Below, one piece after another: positions 33,901 through 42,076 of a stretch of DNA of 64,000 bases. The position numbers were made by a program, and so were the translations under genes. The notes beneath the pieces are model-generated. The model was given only the letters and a program-made list of their open reading frames with translations, was not told where the DNA came from and did not search any database. Position 1 is the stretch's first letter. Every line of letters begins with the position of its first letter. The DNA comes from Flavobacteriia bacterium (GTDB lineage Bacteria > Bacteroidota > Bacteroidia > Flavobacteriales > Weeksellaceae): positions 1-64,000 of the forward strand of contig JAECQR010000005.1 of assembly GCA_015999765.1 (NCBI GenBank). The letters are read 5' to 3'.

Positions 33901-36900
33901 GGTGGTTTAAAGAAATTTTTCACAGAAAGCACAACAGTTAATGTAAAATATGATAGAGGCAATCATCAATATTTAATACTTTCTACAGATGAAACTTCCA
34001 AAGATTTACTGAAGAAAATTACCATCAGTAAAAAATATGTTTATGATGAAAATGACGATCTGAAATTAAAAACCGCGTATGTTGATTATGCAGGTGTCGG
34101 ATCTTCAATCTCAAAATACACTTATCAAAATGAATTTTCTAACGCAGATCATTATTTCTACGGAAAAATATCTGCATATGAAAATACCACATATAAAGGA
34201 CAAGACTCATTTGGCACCCGAGAAGAAAGCGATTATGATCCCGTTACAGGTACAACCTTAGAAACCAGAAAATTTGGAAATCAAGTCAATGCACCCCCGG
34301 TTGTTACCAATTTTACGTATGATTCAACAACAGGTAATATTTCAAGCCAAACTTTATCGACTTCGGGGATTCCCTCTCAAACAACTTCCTATGAATATGA
34401 AAGTACAAAAAGGTATGTAAATAAAACCACAACTCCAGATGGTTTGATTTCAACAGCAACTGTAAATCCTTTAGGAAGAACCTTAGATGAAACTGCACCT
34501 ATTGGAAATCTAAAAACTTATTATGCCTATGATTCTTGGGGCAATATAACTTCTATTACTGACTTCCTTGGTAAAAAAACAACTATATCTAAAAACAAAA
34601 TCAATCTTCCTATTGGTGGAATTTACAACCTTTCTAAAAAAAGAGAAGGAGGAACACAAAGTATCGTTACTTTCGATAAATTCGATCGGGAAATACAATC
34701 TAAAACCCAATCTATCAACGGAAAATGGCTCGTTGCCAAAACTGAATATGATATTTATGGTAAAAAAACAAGAACAAGTGAAGCCTTTTTTGAAGGAGAA
34801 TCTCCAAAATGGAATTCTGTAGAGTATGATGAGCTGAACCGACCCATAAAAAACACATCTTTTACAGGAAAAGAAATTACCACTTGTTATGAGGGTATGA
34901 AAGTAACCGTGGATGATGGTTTCAAAAAAACCTCAAAAACGCTTGATGCTATGGGTAATACCATTAGACATCAGGATCATGGGGGTGTTATCAATTATAC
35001 TTATTACCCAAATGGAGCTTTAAAAGAAACCAATTATGAAGGTATAAAAACAACCTTTGAAATTGATGGGTGGGGAAATAAAAAGAAAATTGTAGATCCT
35101 TCTGCCGGAACTTTCTCCTATGAATATGATGCGATAGGCAGAATTACAAAAGAGATTAATACCAAAGGAACTACACTCTATACTTATGATTCTTTAGGAA
35201 GACCTGAAACAGAAACTACCACAGGAAGCACTGCAGCTGAAAATACCAATATTTCTAAAACCTACACTTACAATCCTATTACAAAACTTCCGGAAACGAT
35301 AACGGGAACCAGTAACGGAAAATCATTTACCTACACTACAATTTACGATAATTACTATCGTATAAAGGGAAAAAAAGAAGTTACACCGGAATTTATTTAT
35401 GAATCTTCTACTACCTTCGACGCTTTCGGGAAAGCAGATGTAGTTAAAATTTCTACGACATTATTTAATCCTGCTTATATCAGTATTTCAAATATTAAAA
35501 ATGTTTATGATACCAATGGAATTCTTATCCAGCAAAATGATGTAGATGCGGGAAAAATGGTATGGCACGTATCTGATATTAATGCACAGGGACAAACGAC
35601 CCAAATGGAGTACGGAAACGGGTATTCTATAATTAATCAATACAATCCCAGTGATTTTTCTTTGTTCAATATCAAGCATCAAAATACCACCAGTGGAACG
35701 GTCGCTTTAGATACTGATTATAGTTATAATGTAAACAAAGGTGTATTAAACTGGCGTAGAAACAACACCTTCATTAAAAAAGAAGACTTTACGTACGATA
35801 CCCTAAATCGACTGCTTACAGAAACGGTAAATGGCGTTCTTGCCAATGAATATACCTATGATAAAAGAGGAAGAATCACCTCTAATTCTGAATTAGGAAA
35901 ATATAATTATAACAGTTCCGATTATAAGCTGCAAAATATTGCATTTAATGCGAATGGGCAAAATGTGGATGCACAAAGAGGATTTGCTTCTGCAACCTAT
36001 AATGCTTTCAAAAGTCCGTTGCAAATTACTCTTGCTGGGAAAGAAGATTTAACTTTCGAATATAATATTCTGAAAACAAGATCTGCCATGACCTCTTCGG
36101 TCACGGGTAAGATTAAATTTTATTCTTCGGATTTTGCAGTAGAAATAACCAAGATCGGCAATACAACAGAAATCGTTACCTATATCACAGGAGATCCGTA
36201 TTCTGCCAATTATATTAAAAAAGAAGTTTTAACCGGAAGCACTTTAGCAGAAAAAGAAAACTATTTTCTGCATCGGGATAATTTGGGCAGTATTCTAGCT
36301 ATTACCAAAGCCACAGATGGGGCGGTGGTAGAAAAGCGGTTCTTTGATGCTTGGGGGAATTTAAAAGGTTTGGTAAATGCAGCAGGAACATTAATTACAG
36401 ATGCGCAACAATTAGCCAACAATAATTTTTTCATAGACCGAGGATATACAGGGCACGAACATCTTTGGAAGGCGGGACTGATTAATATGAATGCCCGACT
36501 TTATGACCCTATTCTCCGGAAATTTATGAGTGCTGATAATTTAGTACCTGACCCTTTTAATACGCAGTCATATGATCGATATGGATACGGAATGAATAAT
36601 CCACTGTTGTATATCGATGTTGATGGAAATGAACCTATTAGTATAGGGTTAGCCATAATAATTGGCGCAGCAGTAGGAATTTTTGCGAAAGGTATTATGA
36701 ATATGATTGCGGGTATCCCATTTTGGTACGGTATGGGAAAAGCCGCCCTAATGGGAGCAATAAGTGGGGCTATAAGTTTTGGGATTGGTGCAGGAGCCAC
36801 TAATGCTTTCGGGGAGGCATTATCGGTCGGCAAAGCACTTTTTGAGGCAGGAATGCATGGAATGTCAAGCGGTATGATGTCTGTTATAGAGGGTGGAGAA

Positions 36901-37725
36901 TATCTATCTGGAATGCTGAGCGGTGCAGTTTCTTCTTTAATTTCTAGTGGTGTGAATGCTTTAGGAACCAATTTTTCTGCAACTAAAGCAGCTGGAAGCA
37001 CAGTTTACAATGGGTTTGGAAAAAATTATATGAAAGCCGCAATGCTTGTAGCTGGAGGATTTAGTGGCGGTCTATCTTCTACAATTGCTGGAGGTAAATT
37101 TATTGCTGGTTTTAAACAAGGGTTAATAACGAGTGGATTAAATCACTTGGCTCATTTAGGAGCTACAGCCATAGAAATAGGAAAGATTAAGGGACAAATT
37201 AGAGATAGGATTATAGAAAAATGTGGAGAAGATTATTTAAATCAACCTGTTACAGAACAAACATTACAAGACTTTGCAAGTATCTTCTCTGAAATGTTTG
37301 GTGGAAGTGCCAAAGATTATCAATTTGCTAACGAAAGTAACGTTTGGGCTGATTTATCCATTGAAGATGGCAAGCTATACGATGGAGTATCCAAAGTTAA
37401 AGGAGTCACTCATATGTTTAAAGGAAATGTTCTATTTTCGCCAGATTTCATTGGCTCTAAAGGAGTTTTAGCGTTTGCTGGTACTTGGTATCATGAAACA
37501 ATTCATTCCATCCACGCTGTCAGTGGCTTTTTCACAAAAACCCTTAATCAATTTATGAATAATGGATATGATTATAATTCTGCGGTAAGAAGCGCAATAA
37601 ATGTTTCTGAAACAATTGCACATTTTCAAACTAGAACATTTGGTATTGGGATTACATTTAATACTCCAGATTTTAAGTTAAGAAACTACGGGCAAAGCTA
37701 TATAGAGTTTTTAAATCTAAAATAA
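30961..37725 (+). CDS. Large SpvB/YD-repeat/RHS protein with C-terminal HExxH domain
   Basis: Encodes 2254 residues. After a signal peptide (LLFLYFLLNSLLSLSQ) come an SpvB-like domain (about 60-130: VSLAYNSQSGNGQAGWGWNV), FG-GAP/VCBS-type calcium sites (GDFNNDGLIDF near 495, GDFNGDGLTDF near 606, TDFNNDGRSDI near 712), many YD repeats (about 1150-1800) and an RHS core-associated domain (DNLGSILAITK ... NARLYDPILRKFMSADN, then YGYGMNNPLLYIDVDG near 1886). The remaining 365 residues are a Gly-rich hydrophobic part and then a domain with HETIH (2178-2182) and a possible third ligand E2217, a zinc-peptidase pattern. The shell would encase the C-terminal effector. There is no T9SS tail. Confidence 0.85.
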   Translation: MKNKLLFLYFLLNSLLSLSQEAITIPLNYSTEGYTEEADTSLIPIINPPYDNSLVPTVNAEMSVSESGALTYVLPIEILKGINNFQPNVSLAYNSQSGNGQAGWGWNVVGLSTITRGGKSKNIDGITIGVQFNDSDPFYLDGQRLIKNNATDFVTEKFSKIKITKPASGDFSFIVQYTDGRIAKYKELINGQNYISVFIDSFNNEIHYNYQIENNVPNITKISYGGTSVANDKFFIDFVYIARKKNIQIFRNGVTYTNSKVLSEVNSSSSYTSLFRKYNLTYDFVEENSIERLRSITVKNESGESLKPLNFNYNTLNQGYVQISAKNQSRLSSTTTGLGSVTMGDFVESAEKSQPIFQERKTNGQYSLKLGNGNNDQTIFTSNNDSGTFLFAGKVLDLNNKITDKDQLIAINEKNIGEADLTNPDNPVNLTLRDEIVFEIKNVVTGMSRKVTVPVKGGILEVQNYVPDDPYDPYGYGSYETGYNRDGTRREYVQGDFNNDGLIDFLIIEPENLKRGNKVYLVELGRQNSGADIEVNPVVLDTSEYFYNKDIYPIEFDGDGLPELFTLNRSASKFSVFKIDFQNIKLDNVLADQVLPNFGSNTPLFFGDFNGDGLTDFLTPQKVYEIPTDDNSGMMMGGVYYKMQTEPLLWWKNISNGINFIKNQEDYTQQKIAYLKPSQSNYIKKSTIWQKFWNGQPDEYAYTRYSTHNIIVTDFNNDGRSDIITLNKIGSAKYNANGNLAGVPINNLSNTLIRFNPSQPTNPFTSFNSLISNRVNFYENKNLQGGTFQQLMTYSVENTKISPLSLILSSTEFDFLNVSKSGVYIYDPLTGLSTTIAIDNSNFLEKQIQEVDNGSTVLQKVDYRNMIPSKVNDETTYSYKPQAFQYPYYVHNTNSALYLVNKIHTLFDGKILTKEYRYENGIQHLEGKGFLGFQKTYSSDAYESEIKNGKYINKNPVKAVFWNIQTKDPLMDNAVIVSTYGGLKKFFTESTTVNVKYDRGNHQYLILSTDETSKDLLKKITISKKYVYDENDDLKLKTAYVDYAGVGSSISKYTYQNEFSNADHYFYGKISAYENTTYKGQDSFGTREESDYDPVTGTTLETRKFGNQVNAPPVVTNFTYDSTTGNISSQTLSTSGIPSQTTSYEYESTKRYVNKTTTPDGLISTATVNPLGRTLDETAPIGNLKTYYAYDSWGNITSITDFLGKKTTISKNKINLPIGGIYNLSKKREGGTQSIVTFDKFDREIQSKTQSINGKWLVAKTEYDIYGKKTRTSEAFFEGESPKWNSVEYDELNRPIKNTSFTGKEITTCYEGMKVTVDDGFKKTSKTLDAMGNTIRHQDHGGVINYTYYPNGALKETNYEGIKTTFEIDGWGNKKKIVDPSAGTFSYEYDAIGRITKEINTKGTTLYTYDSLGRPETETTTGSTAAENTNISKTYTYNPITKLPETITGTSNGKSFTYTTIYDNYYRIKGKKEVTPEFIYESSTTFDAFGKADVVKISTTLFNPAYISISNIKNVYDTNGILIQQNDVDAGKMVWHVSDINAQGQTTQMEYGNGYSIINQYNPSDFSLFNIKHQNTTSGTVALDTDYSYNVNKGVLNWRRNNTFIKKEDFTYDTLNRLLTETVNGVLANEYTYDKRGRITSNSELGKYNYNSSDYKLQNIAFNANGQNVDAQRGFASATYNAFKSPLQITLAGKEDLTFEYNILKTRSAMTSSVTGKIKFYSSDFAVEITKIGNTTEIVTYITGDPYSANYIKKEVLTGSTLAEKENYFLHRDNLGSILAITKATDGAVVEKRFFDAWGNLKGLVNAAGTLITDAQQLANNNFFIDRGYTGHEHLWKAGLINMNARLYDPILRKFMSADNLVPDPFNTQSYDRYGYGMNNPLLYIDVDGNEPISIGLAIIIGAAVGIFAKGIMNMIAGIPFWYGMGKAALMGAISGAISFGIGAGATNAFGEALSVGKALFEAGMHGMSSGMMSVIEGGEYLSGMLSGAVSSLISSGVNALGTNFSATKAAGSTVYNGFGKNYMKAAMLVAGGFSGGLSSTIAGGKFIAGFKQGLITSGLNHLAHLGATAIEIGKIKGQIRDRIIEKCGEDYLNQPVTEQTLQDFASIFSEMFGGSAKDYQFANESNVWADLSIEDGKLYDGVSKVKGVTHMFKGNVLFSPDFIGSKGVLAFAGTWYHETIHSIHAVSGFFTKTLNQFMNNGYDYNSAVRSAINVSETIAHFQTRTFGIGITFNTPDFKLRNYGQSYIEFLNLK

Positions 37726-37732
37726 GTTTATC

Positions 37733-38410
37733 ATGAAATTGCTATTTTATTCTACAAATGATGATATAAGACAATCATCAAGATCACAATGCCTTGCAAT
37801 AGAAACTGTAGTGAAAGTAGTTTCTTTAGTTTTTATTTTATTTTCTATTCTAACATTCTCTCAAGTAAATATTCCGAATAGTTACACAAAGATTCCTGAT
37901 AGTTTACATTTCAGTGACAATTTATATCAATCCATAATTCCAAACAAAAATTATGACTATTGGAAAGTTATTAATTATGACACATCAGAAGAAGTAATAA
38001 TTTATGAAAGTAATAAAATGAAAAACTGCGTAGGAAAACTTTTTCCCAAAAAAGGTTTTTTTAACGAATGTGCTCCGAGTGCTTGTTTTTCTTATATAAT
38101 TGCATATCAAAATAAGAAACCTGAATATTTTACGGATGAAAATGAATTGAGAAATTTTATAGGGTATATTGATAATTTATCCGAAGCACTTCTAATTGCA
38201 AAAACCTATGATTTAGGAGTCGACCGCAAAAGCCCCATAGGTGGCTCTTTCAAAATAGAAAAAGATTTTATTTATTTATATTTAGCCAGGTTTGAAAACT
38301 GTCCTGTTAGTCGCGAAGCTTTTTTTGTGACGATCAGAAGGAAAACTGGAAAATTTGAGTATGAATCACAAGGTATATATTATCAAACTCAAGACTGTTA
38401 TTCTTCATAA
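37733..38410 (+). CDS. Candidate immunity protein
   Basis: Encodes 225 residues beginning 8 bases after the YD-repeat gene. A hydrophobic segment (VVKVVSLVFILFSILTFS, about 27-44) suggests export or membrane anchoring. The rest has ENKMKNC-type Cys residues (NECAPSACFSYI, RFENCPV), a DNLSEALLIAKTYDLG helix and a C-terminal RRKTGKFEYES strand pair. I recognise no family. Its position directly after a polymorphic-toxin-like gene is typical of immunity proteins, and an envelope location would fit a toxin acting outside the cytoplasm. The function is inferred only from context. Confidence 0.5.
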   Translation: MKLLFYSTNDDIRQSSRSQCLAIETVVKVVSLVFILFSILTFSQVNIPNSYTKIPDSLHFSDNLYQSIIPNKNYDYWKVINYDTSEEVIIYESNKMKNCVGKLFPKKGFFNECAPSACFSYIIAYQNKKPEYFTDENELRNFIGYIDNLSEALLIAKTYDLGVDRKSPIGGSFKIEKDFIYLYLARFENCPVSREAFFVTIRRKTGKFEYESQGIYYQTQDCYSS

Positions 38411-38630
38411 ATGCCAATATTAAAAGGATAAAATATTACGCATATTTTGGTTTTTTTATCAAAACCATCATAAATATGATTGGTCGAGTTCCGTTTCGGT
38501 ATGGCATGGTTAAGGAAGGTGTGTAATCTTCCCCAAAAAACGGAACGAAAATAAGTATAGTGTTTTTAATTCAGGAAAGATTAAAGTGAACTGAAAAAAC
38601 TCAACCGCACTTAAACAGTCACAAATAACC

Positions 38631-38656
38631 AAAACGCCCCGAATTCCGGAGCGTTT
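38631..38656. terminator. Intrinsic terminator after the alkaline phosphatase remnant
   Basis: AAAACGCCCCG and CGGAGCGTTTT arms around AATTC, with A and T tracts on either side; it lies 22 bases beyond the minus-strand stop at 38679. Confidence 0.7.
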
Positions 38657-38678
38657 TTATTTTATTTATTGAAAGCCT

Positions 38679-39425
38679 TTAAAACTTATTCTCAACCTCC
38701 GCTGCTTTCAGCAGGAAAGTATGCATATCGGTGTTTTTCATAAAAGATTTCATCTGTTCGCTTCCCGGCCCAAACATGGCAAGTTCACTGTAATCGGCCG
38801 AATGGTCCATGCTGATCCAGCCTACTGAAGTATGCTCCTGCTGGATCTGCGACAGCAGTTTGAAGGGCAGATGTCTGGGGTTGTAAATACCGTCTTCCAT
38901 TTTTGCTTTCGCGTAGTAGGATTGGATTTCTTTTGCCTGGTCTTCCGTAACCGCAATTCCGCCATTTGCCTGCGCGATTCTGTTTTTAATTGTACTGATG
39001 CTGTCGGTGGCATTAATTCCCTGAAGAATCCATTCATTGGTTTGTGAAAACTGCTGAACATGGTCGAAATTATCATTCACCTTTTTACCGTAAATAAGTC
39101 CAGGGTTCGCGTTGCCGTGATCGGTCGTGATTACCACAAGGGTGTTGCCGTCTCTCTGCGCAAAATCCATGGCTGCTTTCACGGCGTCATCAAATGCCAG
39201 CTGATCATACAGCAGTCCCGAAATATCGTTCCCGTGCGCTGCCCAGTCCACTTTTCCGGCTTCCACCTGCATGACGAACCCGTTTTTGTGGTCATGCATC
39301 TGGCTGATGACTTTTGAAGTCATTTCCGCTAAAGTCGGAATATTGTTTTTCATGAAACTGTTGCTGAGCTGGTCGGTAGAATAAGGAAGACCGTCTTCAT
39401 CAAAGGTCGCAACTACAAATTTCAT
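38679..39425 (-). pseudogene. Alkaline phosphatase, C-terminal half only
   Basis: Encodes 248 residues of a PhoA-type alkaline phosphatase starting mid-domain. It keeps the metal-ligand segments VEAGKVDWAAHGND and VITTDHGNANPG, and the late SMDHSADYSELAMFGPGSE, but lacks the N-terminal half with the nucleophilic serine and any signal peptide. The frame fails to continue upstream of 39425, where a broken transposase begins within about 40 bases, so the 5' part was probably lost by a transposition-related rearrangement. It is unlikely to be active. Confidence 0.8.
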
Positions 39426-39463
39426 AATCCAGAAGGTCTTTATTTTATTAGCTTTGCCGTGGT

Positions 39464-39840
39464 GGGCTGGAAAGTGTAAAGTTTTGCCAGAAGGAAAAAG
39501 GATTGGAAATCCATGCCTGGTGTATCATGTCCAGCCATGTTCACTTGGTTTTCAGGAGTATAAAAGGACAAAAGCAGAATTGCTGATTGGCGATTTGAAA
39601 AGGTATACCAGTAAATCTATCGTAAAAGCGACAGAAGAAAATCCACGGGAGGGCAGAGAAGAATTTTTATTTGAATTTTTTAGAAAAGAAGGTGCGAAAA
39701 GTACTAATCTTACTCATTATCAATTTTGGCGACATGACAATAAGCCGATTGAATTGTGGAGCAACCGGCTAATTCAGGAAAAGATTACTTATGTGCACCA
39801 GAATCCTGTGGAGGGGGGGTTGGTTTTCAGAGCTGACTGA
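39464..39840 (+). pseudogene. Broken REP-associated (RAYT/Y1) transposase remnant
   Basis: The middle and C-terminal part of a Y1-family transposase. One frame gives LESVKFCQKEKGLEIHAWCI followed by MSSHVHLVFRS, containing the HUH motif HVH, and then shifts near 39575 into the frame giving AELLIGDLKRYTSKSIVKAT, REGREEFLFEFFRKEGAKS, FWRHDNKPIELWS and ITYVHQNPVEGGLVFRAD. The N-terminus is missing, and it ends early at a TGA. RAYT enzymes act on REP hairpins; REP-like hairpins are present at 182-510. Confidence 0.75.
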
Positions 39841-39993
39841 TTGGCAAAAGCTTGACGTTGGAGGATCGTGAATTGCTGAACTCATGCTTGTATATTCAAT
39901 AAGGTGTAGTGCTACAATACGCACCTTCTATATGCCGCAATCGTTATCGGATATTTAATTAAAACCAACTGATTGAAATTAAGAATTCAATAT

Positions 39994-40022
39994 AAAAAAG
40001 GATGCGCGAGGTATCCTTTTTT
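39994..40022. terminator. Intrinsic terminator of the ecotin gene
   Basis: AAAAAAGGAT and ATCCTTTTTT arms around GCGCGAGGT; it begins 10 bases past the minus-strand stop at 40032. Confidence 0.8.
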
Positions 40023-40031
40023 ATTGATTTT

Positions 40032-40535
40032 TTATTTTTTTTCAAACACTTCCGGGGCTTCGTAGAAGTCCGTATCTGCTTTATAGATCTTATATTTTAC
40101 GTCAAAACCTTCAGGAACATATAGCACAACCGGAATGCGACCGTTATAGTCCATTAAATATCCTGCTGCATGTACAAACTGGTTACGAGTGCCTTTTTCC
40201 GCACATCCCATCATCGTAGATACTGCATTGCCATTGGAGTTGAATACAAGATAATTATATCCCCATCCTTTTAAATCTTTACTCGTAAAGATTCCGGTAA
40301 GGCTGTAGCGATTACATTTATCAGTTTCCATATTTTTTCCTACAAATATTTCAATTTTTTTGTTGTTGTCTTCCGATGAATGGGGAACCTCGATAACAAC
40401 TTTTTTCTGATTCTTTTCCGCTTTCGGAAAAACGCCAGTGTCTACTTTAGCAACTGTCTGTCCGTATACCGCTCCTGAAAGCAATATGGTGCTGAGAATA
40501 AATGTACACTTATGTAAGTGCAAACTTTTAATCAT
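40032..40535 (-). CDS. eco: Ecotin-type serine protease inhibitor
   Basis: Encodes 167 residues with a signal peptide (FILSTILLSGAVYGQ). The mature part follows ecotin closely: FPKAEKNQKKVVIEVPH, IFVGKNMETDKCNRYSL, DLKGWGYNYLVFN, then the reactive loop VSTMMGCAEKG and RIPVVLYVPEGFDVKYKIYK. The Cys in TDKCN and the one in MMGCAE match the disulfide that braces the reactive loop, and the two Met residues match the P1 region of E. coli ecotin. Ecotins are periplasmic dimers that block trypsin-fold proteases, guarding against host or predator enzymes. It stands alone with its own terminator. Confidence 0.88.
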   Translation of the reverse strand: MIKSLHLHKCTFILSTILLSGAVYGQTVAKVDTGVFPKAEKNQKKVVIEVPHSSEDNNKKIEIFVGKNMETDKCNRYSLTGIFTSKDLKGWGYNYLVFNSNGNAVSTMMGCAEKGTRNQFVHAAGYLMDYNGRIPVVLYVPEGFDVKYKIYKADTDFYEAPEVFEKK

Positions 40536-40704
40536 AATGATATATTTTAATCATCTTTCTCGAGTATTATGCCGAAAAACCCGGATAGAGCTCATGGATG
40601 ATTGATTTGCTGTTTTCAGGACCAACAGATGACCCTAGTGTGCAACGAAAGGTGTTCAGAGCTTGTTGAGTATGCAGCGGCGCAGTGAAAGGTTTCTACA
40701 CATG

Positions 40705-40729
40705 ATGTCAAAGTTTCAAACTTTGACAT
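40705..40729. repeat. Perfect 25-base palindrome
   Basis: ATGTCAAAGTTT - C - AAACTTTGACAT, in the 340-base gap between the ecotin and FISUMP genes. It may be an operator or a cruciform; no T tract follows. I see nothing else in this gap. Confidence 0.6.
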
Positions 40730-40874
40730 TGCTGGTGTGAAGGCTGTAATTCAACCGATTTGATTATTTTGTTTTTGTTTCAATAAAAAATATTGTTTTC
40801 TTCAGCAACAGCAGTTCTTGACGTATTCCTGCAAATCACCTTCCCATATATGTAAGGGCAGGCGTCCATTGGGG

Positions 40875-42008
40875 TTAATCTTTGATACAACGCACTGCGA
40901 ATCCATATGCACGTTCCGCATAGTAGCCATTGTCTATTCCCCAGGAATTTAAACCAATGTATCTGGAGTAGGATCCGTATGTAGAGGCGGTCCAGTAGGC
41001 GCCAAAATCATTATAATTGTATATGCTGCCATTATAGTACTCCCGGTATCCGTTCATTACGAGCTTAAGAGGGGAGGCAAAAGCACCGGATGCATTTGGT
41101 GGATTGAAGGTGCTTATTTCCGCTGACCACTCTGCATCAGTAGGAAGGCGGAAGCCTGCCGGACAGGGGTTGTTGATGCCTGTGACTCCCTGCCATAAAT
41201 TATTATTTGGGGGATTTCGCCAATCGCTGGCCGAACCGATGATAAAGCTGCTGTGGGCCGGAGTATCGGTATTGCTCTGCTGCGTGATTGTGGTTGCGTT
41301 TCTTAGCTGGTGTCCGTCTGAGCGCCGTCCCCACTGGTAAACATCACCATACGCGGCAGTATCATTAAGGCTTGTGGCCACCCGTGTTGCCCCGAGGTTT
41401 CTGTCCATCCAGATTCTTCCTGTGGATGAGGTGACGGTAGGCACTGTTACGGTGGAAGCCTTCCAGAATGTCCAACTGTTTCCATTGTATACCGCCAGTC
41501 TTTTTGCTCCCGCTGTGTTAATATAGACCATCATTCCGGGCGCCGGGTCGGGCACTTCATCGGTGTTCTGGACTGTAGGAAGCACCATTGCTTTTGTTTT
41601 TGACTCCAGAATTAAAACGCCGTCCGCCGATGATTCTGAGGCGCCCAGAATGGTTCTGGCTGCGCTCTTTTCTGTAACGCCAGTGGGCTGTACTGCCAGT
41701 TCTGAGCTCAGGTCGGCTCTGTCGCCGCTGCTGAGGTCGATCCAGGCTGTACCGTTATAGTACACTACTTTTGCCTGTGTGGGATTTACCGCATCTACCG
41801 CCAATGTTCCGGGCGAAAGCGCCGTGGAGGCGGGGAGTGTTCTGAGGTAGGGTAGAATTATTCCTTTATTCTGTCCAGCCGCAAATTCCAACAGGACGGA
41901 GGTTTTCTGTCCTGCGGGAACTGTACCGGCCGCATTACCCATGATGATCTGCGAGCTTACGGTGTAGCTCAGGGTAAGGAGAAAGAATAATAAGATTTGT
42001 TTTATCAT
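40875..42008 (-). CDS. FISUMP-domain (TIGR02145) surface protein
   Basis: Encodes 377 residues with a signal peptide (MIKQILLFFLLTLSYTVSSQ). Residues about 190-377 form the Fibrobacter succinogenes major paralogous domain: GRIWMDRNLGATRVATS, YGDVYQWGRRSDGHQLR, CPAGFRLPTDAEWSAEI, YWTAST and YGFAVRCIKD. The N-terminal part has two short repeats with VYYNGTAWIDLS and VYNGNSWTFWKAS, also seen at the end of the adjacent 956-residue protein (LKIYSDGAWKCF). Such proteins are exposed on the surface; their ligand is unknown. It is downstream of the DUF11 gene with a 68-base gap, probably in one operon. Confidence 0.82.
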   Translation of the reverse strand: MIKQILLFFLLTLSYTVSSQIIMGNAAGTVPAGQKTSVLLEFAAGQNKGIILPYLRTLPASTALSPGTLAVDAVNPTQAKVVYYNGTAWIDLSSGDRADLSSELAVQPTGVTEKSAARTILGASESSADGVLILESKTKAMVLPTVQNTDEVPDPAPGMMVYINTAGAKRLAVYNGNSWTFWKASTVTVPTVTSSTGRIWMDRNLGATRVATSLNDTAAYGDVYQWGRRSDGHQLRNATTITQQSNTDTPAHSSFIIGSASDWRNPPNNNLWQGVTGINNPCPAGFRLPTDAEWSAEISTFNPPNASGAFASPLKLVMNGYREYYNGSIYNYNDFGAYWTASTYGSYSRYIGLNSWGIDNGYYAERAYGFAVRCIKD

Positions 42009-42076
42009 TTTGTTTTATTTTTTTTTGATTGGGTATTAAAATCTGCGGCATGGTGTGGTCCGGAATGTGCAATTCC

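Noticed and set aside
40705..40729. Terminator at the 25-base palindrome
   Set aside because: No T tract follows on either strand, so it is listed only as an inverted repeat.
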